Assembly: GCA_964017235.1 (NCBI GenBank)
Contig: OZ024935.1
Coordinates: 31,165,596 to 31,229,595 of the forward strand
Direction of reading: 5' to 3'
From: Sabellastarte sp. h YS-2021
Taxonomy: Eukaryota > Annelida > Polychaeta > Sabellida > Sabellidae
DNA length: 64,000 bases
Under the pieces are notes generated by a model that did not search any database, was not told the origin of the DNA, and was given only the letters and a program-made list of their open reading frames with translations. Below, piece by piece: positions 22,108-31,814 of the stretch (positions within the stretch are counted from its first letter, which is position 1; the number at the start of each line of letters is the position of its first letter). The position numbers were made by a program, and so were the translations under genes.

Positions 22108-23262
22108 ATGCCACCTTTTAATGGAAGACAGCTTCAGCAACAACTTAGGGCTTTTTTAGTTTTTATTCAGTTACATATAATGATGTATTTGCTATTTCTA
22201 TGTCGATCACAGCAACCACCACCATCAGCACCTCCACCACCACCACCACCAGCCAGACAGAGACCTAGAAGAAAACAAAACATGTGGGTCAGGCCATGGC
22301 TACTACAGAGAGAGGAGAGGGCGGCTTACCACAGCATTATGGCTGAACTGTATGCCACAGACATTCCAGGATTCACCAATTTCATGAGGATGACCCCAGA
22401 AATCTTTGAAATGATAAAGACCAGACTGGAACCACATCTAGCCAGGCAGGCCACCAACTACAGAGCTCCAATCACCATCAGATATCTGGCCACTGGAGAG
22501 TCATACACATCATTTTCCTGTCAGTTCAGGGTTGGCAGATCCACCATTTCCAAGATCTGCAATTCCATCCAGGATGAGTTCACCAGCAAGTACCTCAGAT
22601 GTCATACTACTCCAGATGAGTGGAAAGAACTGGAAACGGAATTCAGGATCAGGTGAAATGTTCCACATGCCCTGGAAACCTTTGATTGCAAGCATGTGGC
22701 CCTGAAGAAACCCAAGAATTCTGGAGTCCTGTACCACAGCTATAAGGGATTCTTTTCAATGGCCTTGGTTGATGGACAGTACAAGTTCAGATGGGTACAG
22801 CTGGATCTTTTTCAGATGCCCAGATATTTAGTACCTGTCACCTGAAGAGGAAGATTGATGATGGCAGCTTCCCTGACTCAGCACCTATCGCCCAGGGTGG
22901 TCGAGATGTGCCCTACTTCATCCTGGCAGATGATGCATTTGCCCTGAAGACCTGGTTAATGAAACCCTATCTACAGAAACTACAGAATATCAAGGGGCAG
23001 GAGAGTTGTTGAGAACGCTTTTGGCATCCTGGTTTCAAGATTTAGAGTCATGATGACCACCACTGAACTACCCCCAGAAACAGTCAGGGATATGGTCTTG
23101 ACCTGTGTGGTTCTGCACAACATTCTGAGAAGCCAGTATCAAGGTCAACATGGTGGTCAACAGCCTGGTGATGATGATGATGTGCCTGGTGATGGTCGGT
23201 TGATTGGTGGTGCTGCTGATGGTGGTAAGGACAGAAACCCTGCCAGAGAAGCCAAAGACTGA
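22108..23262 (+). pseudogene. Harbinger-3 transposase, stop and motif deletion
   Basis: ATG at 22108 starts a long open segment to 22656. It has a Pro-rich linker (about residues 38-48), 'RPRRKQNMWVRPWLLQREER' and 'DIPGFTNFMRMTPEIFEMI'. The open segment ends in TGA where Trp of 'RWNVPHA' is expected. After it, '[17 protein letters not shown]' retains the first Asp, although Gly of DGKH is Cys. Near 22790 a small deletion removes the residues around the second catalytic Asp and shifts the frame. '[20 protein letters not shown]' and 'DVPYFILADDAFALKTWLM' follow (22791-23012). A further shift leads to '[18 protein letters not shown]' with the catalytic Glu, and the sequence ends near 23262 after 'NPAREAKD'. 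It cannot make an active enzyme. Confidence 0.9.
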
Positions 23263-23395
23263 GGGATTACCTCAGGGACTACTTCAATAATGAGGGAGCA
23301 GTGGCCTGGCAAGATGGCAGATTATAACTGCTACCGTAGTAACCAGTCCTTTTCAGCACTACCAATTATTCCAAAAACAATTAATCAGATGTGCT

Positions 23396-23800
23396 TGTTC
23401 CAAATATCACAACCATTTCCCAACATAAGTCACCCACCAACAAACAGACAAACCCAATGCCAAACATAGGTCACCCAACCAAGAAACAGACAAACCCAAT
23501 GCCTAACATAAGTCACCCAACTAACAAACAGACAAACCCAATGCCAAACATAAGTCACCCAACTAACAAACAGACAAACCCAATGCCAAACATAAGTCCT
23601 CAGCTAACAAACAGATAAACCCAATGCCAAACATAAGTCACCCAACTAATAAACAGACAAACCCAATGCCTAACATACGTCACCCAACTAACAAACAGAC
23701 AAACCCAATGGCAACCATAATTCCAAAAAATAACATACAAACCCAATACCAAACATAAGTCCACCAACCAACAAACAGACAAACCCAATGCCAAACATAA
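23396..23800 (+). repeat. 42-bp minisatellite in Harbinger-3
   Basis: About nine copies of a 42-bp unit containing AAACAGACAAACCCAATGCC and CATAAGTCACCCAACTAAC. Some units are shortened. It lies just after the transposase. Confidence 0.93.
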
Positions 23801-24039
23801 CTTGCTAAATGGAATAAATATTGCATATATTTTGAAAGCTACACCCTAATTTCACTTACATTTGGAGTTTATTCTGGAAAAATAACTGAAACTGAAATGT
23901 TTTCCTTTATTGCAAATCTCAAAATTAATTTTTTTTATTCCACTTCAAAAATATTTTAAAAATATAACCACCCAAATGGTTCTCTTTACAATATGGTTCA
24001 TCTGACGGTTGGTTGTGGGGAGTTATGTTTGCAAAATTG

Positions 24040-24150
24040 TTTGTCAGTTCGTTGGTTGGGGTTATGTTTTCTATTGGGCTTGTCTGTTTGTTGGTTGGGG
24101 CTTAAGTTTGGTATTGCGTTTGTCTGTTTGTTTGTTGGTGGCTATGTGAT
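24040..24150 (-). repeat. Inverted copies of the 42-bp minisatellite unit
   Basis: GTCTGTTTGTTGGTTGGGGC and similar phrases are the complement of the 23396-23800 unit, giving two to three diverged copies in opposite orientation. Together with the forward array they form a large imperfect inverted repeat at the meeting point of the two genes. Confidence 0.75.
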
Positions 24151-24373
24151 AGCATAATATCTTTTAAACTCTAGGGGTGGTGTAAGTGTTGGACTTTTTT
24201 GTTACAGATTTAAACCAATCTTATGGATTTTAAGCTACAAATGGGCTGATTATTGGCCATATTAGGAGTTTATTTATCTTTTTTCTTCTATATGTCCTTC
24301 TGTTGTTATGTGTATTACCATTGGTTATTTGTTTCATGTTTGGGGTGGTGTGGGTGTTGGGGTTATTTTTGTT

Positions 24374-25579
24374 TTATTTTGTGATAAGTATTAGTACTGA
24401 ACTGTTATGTTTTGGGAGGGGAATTTGAACAACTTCCAGCTTAATAATTGTTTTTGGATGATTTGGGCGGAAAAAGGGTCTATTGGGGGTACAAGACCCA
24501 CTTACTGTGGCCGTTGGAGGGTTTCCAGAGCCAATGGGGCTGGGTGTGTAGTAGCCATAACTGCTGGAACTGCTGCCTGCTGCTCCCTGGGTGGAACTAG
24601 ATGCCTGTTGAGTAGTTGTTGGCAGTATTCTGACCTTCTGTGACTCTCTGGTAATAGTTGCTGATCTCCTGGGTAGTACTTGATGTCTATGAGTGTTCTT
24701 TACTGCTTCAATGTCTCTACAAATCCTGCCCTTGAGGTCCTCAAACTCCTCTTGGGTCATCTTTTCAGCCTCTGATGCCACACAGTCAAAGAACTGCTGC
24801 CTGTCTGACTTCTGCTGCAGGAAACCTGAGATCAATGTCCTCATCTGGTCAAAGTGCTCGAGTATCTTGGAATCTGTAGAGACTGGTGTAGATGTAAGTA
24901 TTGGTTGACTCCTACTCTCTCTCAGGACACTGGACTGAAGATGTTCTGTATCAGTAGTAGATCCACAAGATTCTTCATGCCTGTTGGTGTTCGGACTGGC
25001 CTCGAACCCAGAACTTCTGTTGGCCCCCTTGTGTCTGATGTGGGTCTTAAGGAAACCCATCTGCTGGTAGATACAGGACTGTCTCTTGGTCATCTCCCTT
25101 GGGGCTTGGCCAGACTGTTGCTTGGAGAGCTGGCCATAACGAGTTCTCTGTGACTCAAACCACCTTCTGACATCAAAGGGCTGGAGCTTCAGTTCTGCAG
25201 AGATATCTGCCCAGAGAGCCTCCTTCCTCTGTCTGTCGTGGAAACGTCCATGCTCCTTGTCACACAGCTCTGGGTGCTCCTTCACAAACTCTACAATGGC
25301 CTGTTCTTGGCTGTCAGTGAATGTAGCACAAACTCTGGCTCTCTTGGCTACTGAGTGGCACTCTGATTCTTCCTCACACCTCTCATCTTCTTCACAAGTT
25401 TCCTCAGTAACTTCTAATCCTTCCCCTGTATCCTCTATCCTCTCTTCTGTACCCTCCTCTGTCCTCTCCTCTGTCCTTTCCTCTGTCCCCTCCTTCAACT
25501 CTCCACCTTCCTTCTCCCTCTCCTGTTGCCTCTCATCCATCTTCTTCTTTCCTCTCTTTCCTCCTTTCTCTTTCCTCAT
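24374..25579 (-). CDS. Harbinger-3 partner: MADF/Myb-like DNA-binding protein, intact
   Basis: A complete 401-codon ORF; ATG at 25579 is the first in frame (a GTG lies six codons upstream). N-terminus: long Glu/Arg/Lys-rich, low-complexity region (about residues 1-80). Then a MADF/Myb-SANT-like domain, about residues 85-150: 'TDSQEQAIVEFVKEHPELCD', 'RQRKEALWADISAEL', 'VRRWFESQRTRYGQL'. A linker follows, then a conserved helical block near residues 240-305 ('ILEHFDQMRTLISGFLQQ') and a Ser/Thr/Pro-rich tail. In characterised Harbingers this type of protein carries the transposase to the nucleus and binds DNA near the TIRs. Unlike all nearby transposases it has no stop or shift, so it is young or has been kept. 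The tail past 'FFRPNHPK' may be read-through of non-coding sequence. Confidence 0.85.
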   Translation of the reverse strand: MRKEKGGKRGKKKMDERQQEREKEGGELKEGTEERTEERTEEGTEERIEDTGEGLEVTEETCEEDERCEEESECHSVAKRARVCATFTDSQEQAIVEFVKEHPELCDKEHGRFHDRQRKEALWADISAELKLQPFDVRRWFESQRTRYGQLSKQQSGQAPREMTKRQSCIYQQMGFLKTHIRHKGANRSSGFEASPNTNRHEESCGSTTDTEHLQSSVLRESRSQPILTSTPVSTDSKILEHFDQMRTLISGFLQQKSDRQQFFDCVASEAEKMTQEEFEDLKGRICRDIEAVKNTHRHQVLPRRSATITRESQKVRILPTTTQQASSSTQGAAGSSSSSYGYYTPSPIGSGNPPTATVSGSCTPNRPFFRPNHPKTIIKLEVVQIPLPKHNSSVLILITK

Positions 25580-25755
25580 AACTCCAGTGAATATCACAAA
25601 AAAGTAAAAAAAATACTGAAATGTGTCTCCTAACTGTTAAATTTGCCCAAGTAAAATGTGAAATGTAAAAAAAAAAACTGAAAATCCCTAGTAGTAAGTA
25701 ACACACATCTCTCAGCAGCCAACCAGTCTAAACACAGAAAGCGTGTGTGCGGTCT

Positions 25756-25763
25756 CTTATATA
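25756..25763 (-). promoter_or_regulatory. TATA box of the Harbinger-3 partner gene
   Basis: TATATAAG on the minus strand about 180 bp upstream of the ATG at 25579. Inferred from placement. Confidence 0.55.
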
Positions 25764-25799
25764 GTCCCAGACCCCCTCATTGCCTCTTTTTGGTTTCAA

Positions 25800-26360
25800 G
25801 CACTCGCAAAAGAGTCTGTACTTAATCGGTACTTAGTCCCATGCCTCCTGGGGCGTCCTCAGACTGTCACAGACTAAATTTGTGTGGTCCCAGGTGGCCT
25901 GAGGAGGCTGGCTTGGATCGGTTTGGATTGGCTTCTCTTAGCCGGGGCTTAGTCCCAGACCCAGATGTCTTAGTCACAAGACACCTGAGACGGTCCGAGG
26001 CTTCCCGGGACTAATGAAACTGATTCTCTTTCACAAGCATGAAATGTCAAAAATCTGTTATAAGTTGGAGACTGACAACAGGCTTCCTCGGACTAAGCTA
26101 CGGATGCCTGGGACTAAGGGTCGCAGGAGGCCTGAGACAATATGGGACTGTGTAAATTTGGGTCTGAGGAGGCCTGAGGAAGCCTGAGACTAGACATTTT
26201 GTTGACGGTGGAAAACAAGAATCAGTTTGGGTCGTGAGAAATATCAAACATGTTTGATATTTCTCACGGCCTCAACTGACAACTACCGATCCATACAGAA
26301 AGCCTGGGACTAAGCAAATTTGTCAAACCGACCACAAAAAACCCTTAATCGGGAAGCTTA
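25800..26360. repeat. Right subterminal repeats of Harbinger-3
   Basis: More than ten variants of GGGACTAAG, GAGGCCTGAGGA and CCTGGGACTAAG in both orientations, matching the left subterminal region. Likely protein-binding arrays by analogy with other DNA transposons. Confidence 0.72.
26234..26267. promoter_or_regulatory. Perfect 34-bp palindrome in Harbinger-3
   Basis: Centred at 26250.5; arms GTGAGAAATATCAAACA and its exact complement. It lies about 132 bp from the right end and about 490 bp upstream of the partner TATA box. The core recurs at the matching place in Harbinger-2 (20637-20664). It could be a binding site for a dimer, or a cruciform or hairpin; function is inferred. Confidence 0.85.
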
Positions 26361-26382
26361 GTCATGTGGTGGAACACCCACA
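26357..26382 (-). repeat. Right terminal inverted repeat of Harbinger-3
   Basis: CTTAGTCATGTGGTGGAACA then CCCACA; complements the left end. TTA follows at 26383-26385. Confidence 0.88.
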
Positions 26383-26385
26383 TTA

Positions 26386-26690
26386 GGGTAGATATTAGGT
26401 CCAGTGGATATTCATCAGATGCAAAAAATTTTAACCATTGCAAGCTGAAGAAACAGATGGAGGATGGCACCATAGGGTTCCCCCACCTGAACCCCTTGGG
26501 GAAGGAGAGCCTTGTTCAGACTATTTCTTGATGGTTATGAGGCTTTCCCTTGAAGCCAGGGCTAGTGAAACTATACAGCAGAACACAAATGATAAGGGAA
26601 GAGAAGTGGATAATGCTTTCGGGATATTAGTTTGCAGATTCAGGGTCCTGCTAAGCAAAACGGAACTAAGACTGAAGGTTGTTTGAAACA
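26386..26690 (+). pseudogene. Harbinger-4 transposase, C-terminal part
   Basis: Direct continuation of 21657. With one TTA removed, codons read from 'NAEYRFL' into 'RVDIRSSGYSSDAKNF', which holds the second catalytic Asp. 'LKKQMEDGTIGF' follows. From 26438 another frame gives 'PPEPLGEGEPCSDYFLMV' and 'REVDNAFGILVCRFRVLL', where the catalytic Glu is replaced by Asp. The frame closes at 26684-26686, followed by 'MVLTYVV', the decayed '[11 protein letters not shown]' block. The joined reading supports the nested insertion. Confidence 0.85.
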
Positions 26691-27639
26691 TGGTATTGAC
26701 ATATGTTGTTATTTTATTGGTTTTTCAATTTAGACCAGAAACTGTTCCAAATATTTCAATCTTGTTAATCTTGACAACAAAGATCTCTCGAGTCATCTGT
26801 CTTTATCTTGAGTTATGTGTCTCGAGTCTGTCTTTATTATTATTATTATTATTATTATTATGTTTTAAAATAAATAGGATATGTGTACAACCTGGACCTT
26901 ATAAACGGGTATGATGTCGGATCTCCTTGTTATCATCCCTATCATTATAAATTCTCACAGGAAACCTCTGCAGTACTGCTGCTTTTATATTGCTGATGGA
27001 TATCTTCATTCACTTTATACAATCTGGGCCAAAACCAAGGTGTTTAAGTACTTGATACAAACATTTCAGGAGACAGAGCCAAAGGCCTTTTCGAAATTTA
27101 TAAACATTACTAATCCATCACTTTCTGTTCTGTGTAATTAATTTATTAAAATATTAGTCGAGTTCTCTCACCTTTCTATTTGTTATTACTGTGCCATCAC
27201 AAAGCGTAATCTCTTAATGGTATTTTCAATAAGTTTATTGTTTTCTAGATTGTAGCCTGCTCTTGATCGTCTTATCATTTGATCAAAGTATTTGAGATTC
27301 ACTATACTGTTTGGGTTATTCTTGCTTAAGATTTAAACTTACTTAATAGTACAGGTTGATTTGTCTTTTAGTAGTTGTTCTATTTATGAAATTAAGTGTA
27401 CCTACTCAGTTTGTCACTCTTTTAAAGTTAACTAGTAAACTTTATCGTATTTCGTCTAATTTTTAACAATAATGTTTTTACAAAAACGTCATCCATTATT
27501 GTAAAATATATATTTATATCTGGTTCCGAAGCAAGATTTTATAAATCATAAACTAGTACTGCATATTGTTGTTCACTGTTATAAAAAATGAATCATTGAT
27601 TAGTTTTAAATAGTGTGGGTTTTTCTATAGACTCCAGTT
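26691..27639. other. Gene-free interior of Harbinger-4, with (ATT)n
   Basis: AT-rich; an (ATT)n microsatellite runs at 26834-26861. No partner-gene body is recognisable, although this is where one would be expected, so it has probably been deleted or has decayed. Confidence 0.5.
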
Positions 27640-27860
27640 CCAAATTTCCCAATGCTTTTACCCTTAATAAAAGTGCTTAGCATTATGTCAGTGTCAATCT
27701 CCAAAAAATCAAAAAGGAGTCCTTCATTCTGTATCTTCTCCTGTAGTCTCTCTTGCCTCTGTGGCACCACCTTTTCTGTCTATCGTCTTTCATCTATCTT
27801 TAGCCTCTCTGTTTCACCCCCCTCTCTCTCCTTGATCCCCTCTCTAATCCCCTAGATGTC
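27640..27860 (-). pseudogene. Possible N-terminal remnant of Harbinger-4 partner gene
   Basis: CT-rich on the plus strand (27720-27855), so the minus strand reads as a Lys/Arg/Glu-rich segment across frames ('RGSRRERGVKQRG', 'KRWCHRGKRDYRRRYR'). This resembles the charged start of the Harbinger-3 partner in composition and in distance to the right end once insertions are removed. No DNA-binding domain remains. Composition and position are the only support. Confidence 0.3.
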
Positions 27861-28144
27861 AAGCAGCCGTATGCTGAAGTGTGTCCAGGGGGACTTTTGT
27901 CTTCTTGGGATTCTCTCTTGCCTTCTTTGGAACCATCATAAAACAATATGCTGTAGCGTTTAAAAAACCAAACAAAGCCTATCAGATGGCCAGCAGAAGT
28001 TATGTCTGTACACTTAATCCAAACTTTATTTGACAACAAAATCGACAAGCCTAACTCAACACCACTTGTTATCTGTTAGTGTACAAATTATAAATGATGC
28101 ATTCTGTGTTTTGACTTGCCTTTCTATGGGCATAGATCTCATAA

Positions 28145-29432
28145 CGCAGGTGCTCCAGTGGAGCTGACCTGTCGGTAACTAAGAATTTTTGGAGGGTCGG
28201 GAACAATGTTTACATAGTTGGTTAGGGTCGGTTGCAGTTTCCAGGCCTGTTGGGGAGAGTCGGACCTGACCTAGGCTCCAACCCCCTGGTAACAAGCTTG
28301 TCCTAGTCACTTCCCGTCTTGACTTATTACTTCCAGGCTTGCCTGTAACCCTTCCAAGTTTGTCCTTATCAATTCCAGGCGTGTCCTAACATGAAACCGG
28401 CTTGTCTTTTGCAACATAAGTACTGCTCATTTGCAGTCAATTTCCAGCATGTTGTGAGGTGAAAATATGACAAAAAATTATGTCAGGAAAGGCACAAACC
28501 AGTGCAAGTGATCATAATTTTTAAGTTAAGAGATAGTAAAGGTCCACATGCATGCTTTAAATAATTGAGAAACCTTAAAAAGTGGTTTATTTACATAATA
28601 ACCAGATTCTCGGCAGAGAACTTAACATTGGTACATATGTGGATCCCATCACATGACTAGAACTACAGGATTTTTTCCCTACATGTCCAGAAAAATGAGC
28701 CTCGAAATTATTTGGTATGAATGTGTAGGAAAAGTGCTCAGAGGGACGGAATTTTGAAGGGGTCCTTCCCAGAAGCTCGAAATTGAAGTATAAAAGGAAG
28801 CAACAAGCAAGATGGTTTTATTGCCGAGTGAGATATTGTTAGAAGCATATCTCTCTCTGCTTGTTTGCACAGGACATAACAATTTTATTGAAAATTTCAT
28901 ATTTTAAGTGGCATTTTTGTTCATAATCTAAAGCAGACATACATTGATTTATTTCTCATTAAATATTAAAGCAAAAAAATGAAAACTATAATTAAAATAA
29001 CAAAAAAGTAAAGTTGGGCCTTTAGGTCACGTGATGGGATTAAAATATTTACTAGTGACCTAGTTTAAGATTGGTTTATTGGACGACACTTGATCTTCCT
29101 TTTTCCCAGAAATTCATCAAAATTTGTATTAGCAATACCGACTGCACATCTGGTCGTGGGGTTCTGTATGTTTCTGCAGGCCTGTCTGTTTGTCAGTACA
29201 GCTTGTCGGGACATGCTACGGCTTGTCTGTTTAGGGCTTGTCCTGGTAGTTTCCCAACCAGTCCTGTAGAAAACATCCGACCCCAAGGCAGGTCTGCCTC
29301 TAGATACAGACAAGTCCGGATGTTTCAGGTCCTGTTGGTGAGGTGCAACCGACCCAGTATTTTCCCGCCCTTTTTGTGGATTTTTGTCCCCAACCCCCAA
29401 CTTTAGTGGTCAGCTCCAGTGGAACACCTGCA
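28145..29432. mobile_element. Non-autonomous Harbinger-like MITE
   Basis: 1.29 kb with inverted ends: GCAGGTGCTCCAGTGGAGCT at the left, and GCAGGTGTTCCACTGGAGCT as the complement of the right. TAA flanks both sides (28142-28144 and 29433-29435). No transposase is inside. Subterminal regions carry CCTGTCGGT and CAGGCTTGTCC motifs like those of Harbinger-2. A TATA-like TATAAAAGG is at 28791. It may be a deletion derivative of a Harbinger-2 relative. Confidence 0.85.
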
Positions 29433-29696
29433 TAACCTACAATACATTACAGGAAGACATGAAGAAAAACGTGTCCCATATACCTCAAGGCTTATCTGTT
29501 TCTGTAACTGATTTTTGGTGTCTTTTTTATGTATTGTCCTGTTAAGCTGCCAGGTTGCCTTCCTGGAATAAAACCATATCCATGAACAAATTCATGAAAA
29601 GTTCCCATCTTGACATAAAGCCACCAAGTCTAGTTTTACTGTATTAGGACAGGCCAGTTTCTTTTCAAGTATGGTCGGTGTTGTTTTGGGAGCTGT

Positions 29697-29966
29697 TGAA
29701 GTAAAACTGCCACTTACCCTGCTTTATAACAGGATCTAAACTATCTGCACACAGTAGTTCTGTTGATTCACTGTAAATACCTGGACTGTGCTTTATAAAA
29801 CACAGTCCAGACGTCTCTCCAGTTGAATTTGTGACAATATTTATATTTGCTTCTTGTCTTCTTGAATTCAAACCAAAGAGTGCCTACTTCCGGTACTCAC
29901 GTCTTTAAGCTGGTCCCCGATCTTCGGCGACTGCTAAACCCCGGATCTCAACCCCGGATCACCACA
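29697..29966 (-). repeat. 3' LTR (left copy)
   Basis: 270 bp, almost identical to 34157-34413 except for a 13-bp duplication (29948-29960, repeating ACCCCGGATC-type sequence) and a few substitutions. High similarity means recent insertion compared with the surrounding Harbinger-4. Confidence 0.9.
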
Positions 29967-29982
29967 TTCTCCTCTGTGGTGT
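29967..29982 (-). promoter_or_regulatory. Polypurine tract-like sequence
   Basis: On the minus strand ACCACAGAGGAGAA directly precedes the TGTGG start of the 3' LTR, the position of a plus-strand primer (PPT). Confidence 0.55.
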
Positions 29983-30415
29983 TTTTTGGTTATCCTTTAG
30001 ACGCTAAGGTTAGGCAATTATGAACTACTGTAGCCACCTCGATGGCTACTTAATAAAACATTTAAAGTTACCATAACTACTATAAGGAATTACTTTGGTT
30101 AAATATATCTAAGACTTTTTGGTTAAAACTATTTTCTACTGTTGTTGTCTGCATATTTACATGTTCAAAGTTATATTCAATAGTCCATTAAATTTACTTT
30201 TATTAAAAATACTTTTTTTTCCAAATTATTACTTTGTTACATAGACATTTTACTTTTTTTATTTATAATCTTATGAATTTAATTTTACACATTTTGCCTT
30301 TACCTTTTGGTATGTCAGCTTGACATACCCTGAGAGCATTGGGTAGCTCTCCCCACACCTGAGTGCTAAGGAGTGTCGGCGTAACGACAAACCCAGCAAC
30401 TCTCCCCCTCCCCCT
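29983..30415 (-). other. AT-rich 3' untranslated part of the LTR element
   Basis: No coding feature. T-rich runs near 30205-30260. It lies between the nuclease stop and the PPT. Confidence 0.5.
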
Positions 30416-31811
30416 TCAATGTGAGAGGTTGTAGAATCGCCTGGCGTTGTCCGAGGTGGCCTTGATGACATCTTCCACCTGCAGACCCTTCAAGTCGGCG
30501 ATTCGTTGTGCAACACACAGAATGCCAAATGGTGTGTTAAAGTCACAGATAGCATGCTCTGGTGCTGTTAGGTGTGGTGCATCTGTTTCTAACAGAATTC
30601 TATCCAATGGCAGTTTCTTGATGACATCACTGACTTCGCGATGACGTTCCGGCCTGAGGATTAAAGCAGTAAAGCCGAACATTATGCTAGGGAAACTTTG
30701 ATGCCATTTTTCCATTTCCTTCACTAGTCCATTGAAACAATGCCTGTGTATTTTACATCTTTTCAGGTCGCAGCCTCACAACTTGTTTTCAATTGTTTTT
30801 AAACACAGGTCACTTGCATCAGGAGAGTTGTTATAATCCCTACAATGGATAACCAGAACTTTTGACCACAGTTTTGACTCTACGTAAAATGAGAGAATAT
30901 CCTCTAGAAGTTTGGTTTGATATTTGATGAGGGCACTGTGGCTGGACGTACGCTCAATATCAATTTCTCCATTGCTACACATCTGGCTTCTTTCAGTATT
31001 TTGTCCTTGATGGCTCCCACACGGTGTTGATTGACATACTTCGCGTGTTTCGGATGTACGCCAAAGGCAAAACTGAGACAATGATCTCGTTTCAACATGG
31101 GTAATTTGTCCCAGGTTGGAACCTCATCACAGAACACAGCGACGGCGGCTTCCAATTGAGAGGGTATATGAGGCATAGGGCCATGTATCATGATGGGATC
31201 CAAACGATCAAGCCCTGTTTTCCTCTGCAGCCTATCCATATGGAAATGTGTGTCGACAAATGAAATTTTTTGGTGAGACCTCAGGTAAGCTAATTTATCT
31301 GCTCTGCGGTCTGCCTCCTTTTCATCATATGCAACACCAATGCTGTTTTGGTTCATCTCCCTACTTATCTCACAAGCCCGTAATAAGGCTGCTTTGAAGT
31401 CATTTTCTTTCCTTCCCCTGTACTATCACCAGTGTCTGATGGTTTTTTACTGGGTTCACTGGAAGGTTTTGATATCGGGGCGACATCACTGGCTGCAATA
31501 TCCTTTTTACTGGGACGAGTTGGTGATTTAGTGGAGCTACTTGTTGGCTTTGCTGATGATTTCGAGACGATTTCATCAGTGTCCATTGGTTCTTCACCAA
31601 CATCACTAGAAGGTCCTGCTTCTGTGGTTGATGTTGTAGCCAAACTTTTATCTATTGAAGCCAATAGAGTGTCATCATCTGGTACAACTATCACTTTTTC
31701 TGCCTCCTTAGTGTTAGAGTCCTCCTTTTGTCTCACCTTTCTACAGACTTTAGAAGTTCTGTTGGGTTCAATCCCAGGTACAGGCAGATACATAGTGGCT
31801 CGGATGACCAC
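30416..31811 (-). pseudogene. TATDN2-like TatD nuclease domain of the LTR element, frameshifted
   Basis: TatD enzymes are metal-dependent DNA nucleases. Reading 31811 to 31365: an acidic Ser/Thr/Pro-rich linker. From 31356: 'SFVDTHFHMDRL' with the HxH metal motif (about 31241-31255), then 'LSFAFGVHPKHAKYV'. A frameshift near 31000 leads to 'NGEIDIERTS' (metal Glu), 'VLVIHCRDYNNSPDASDL' (His), a TGA at 30776-30778, 'KIHRHCFNGLVKEMEKW' (His), 'SIMFGFTALILRPERH', and 'PLDRILLETDAPHLTAPEHA' (Asp) with the C-terminal 'RRFYNLSH'. 'KIHRHCFxG' and 'GFTA' are closer to animal TATDN2 than to bacterial TatD. All ligand motifs remain, but not in one frame. It was probably captured from a host gene; the start of the nuclease product cannot be set. 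Confidence 0.85.
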
Positions 31812-31814
31812 TTA

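Larger units (their letters stand above)
21658..26382. mobile_element. Harbinger-3 (PIF/Harbinger DNA transposon)
   Basis: A 4.7 kb element with ends TGCCCCTGTTCCACCA and TGGTGGAACACCCACA, flanked by exact TTA duplications. It carries a plus-strand transposase and a minus-strand partner gene, converging on tandem repeats that occur in both orientations. Subterminal regions are full of GGACTAAG motifs. The transposase is dead but the partner ORF is complete. It sits inside the transposase of Harbinger-4, so it is younger than that element. Confidence 0.93.

Noticed and set aside
23396..23800. CRISPR array
   Set aside because: Regular 42-bp units, but the whole unit repeats with no unique spacers, inside a eukaryotic transposon.
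24854..25607. Plus-strand Ser-rich ORFs
   Set aside because: Antisense to the intact partner gene 24374-25579.
30416..31356. Bacterial contamination or horizontal transfer of tatD
   Set aside because: KIHRHCFNG and GFTA are of the animal TATDN2 type, and the domain is inside an LTR element with eukaryotic neighbours.
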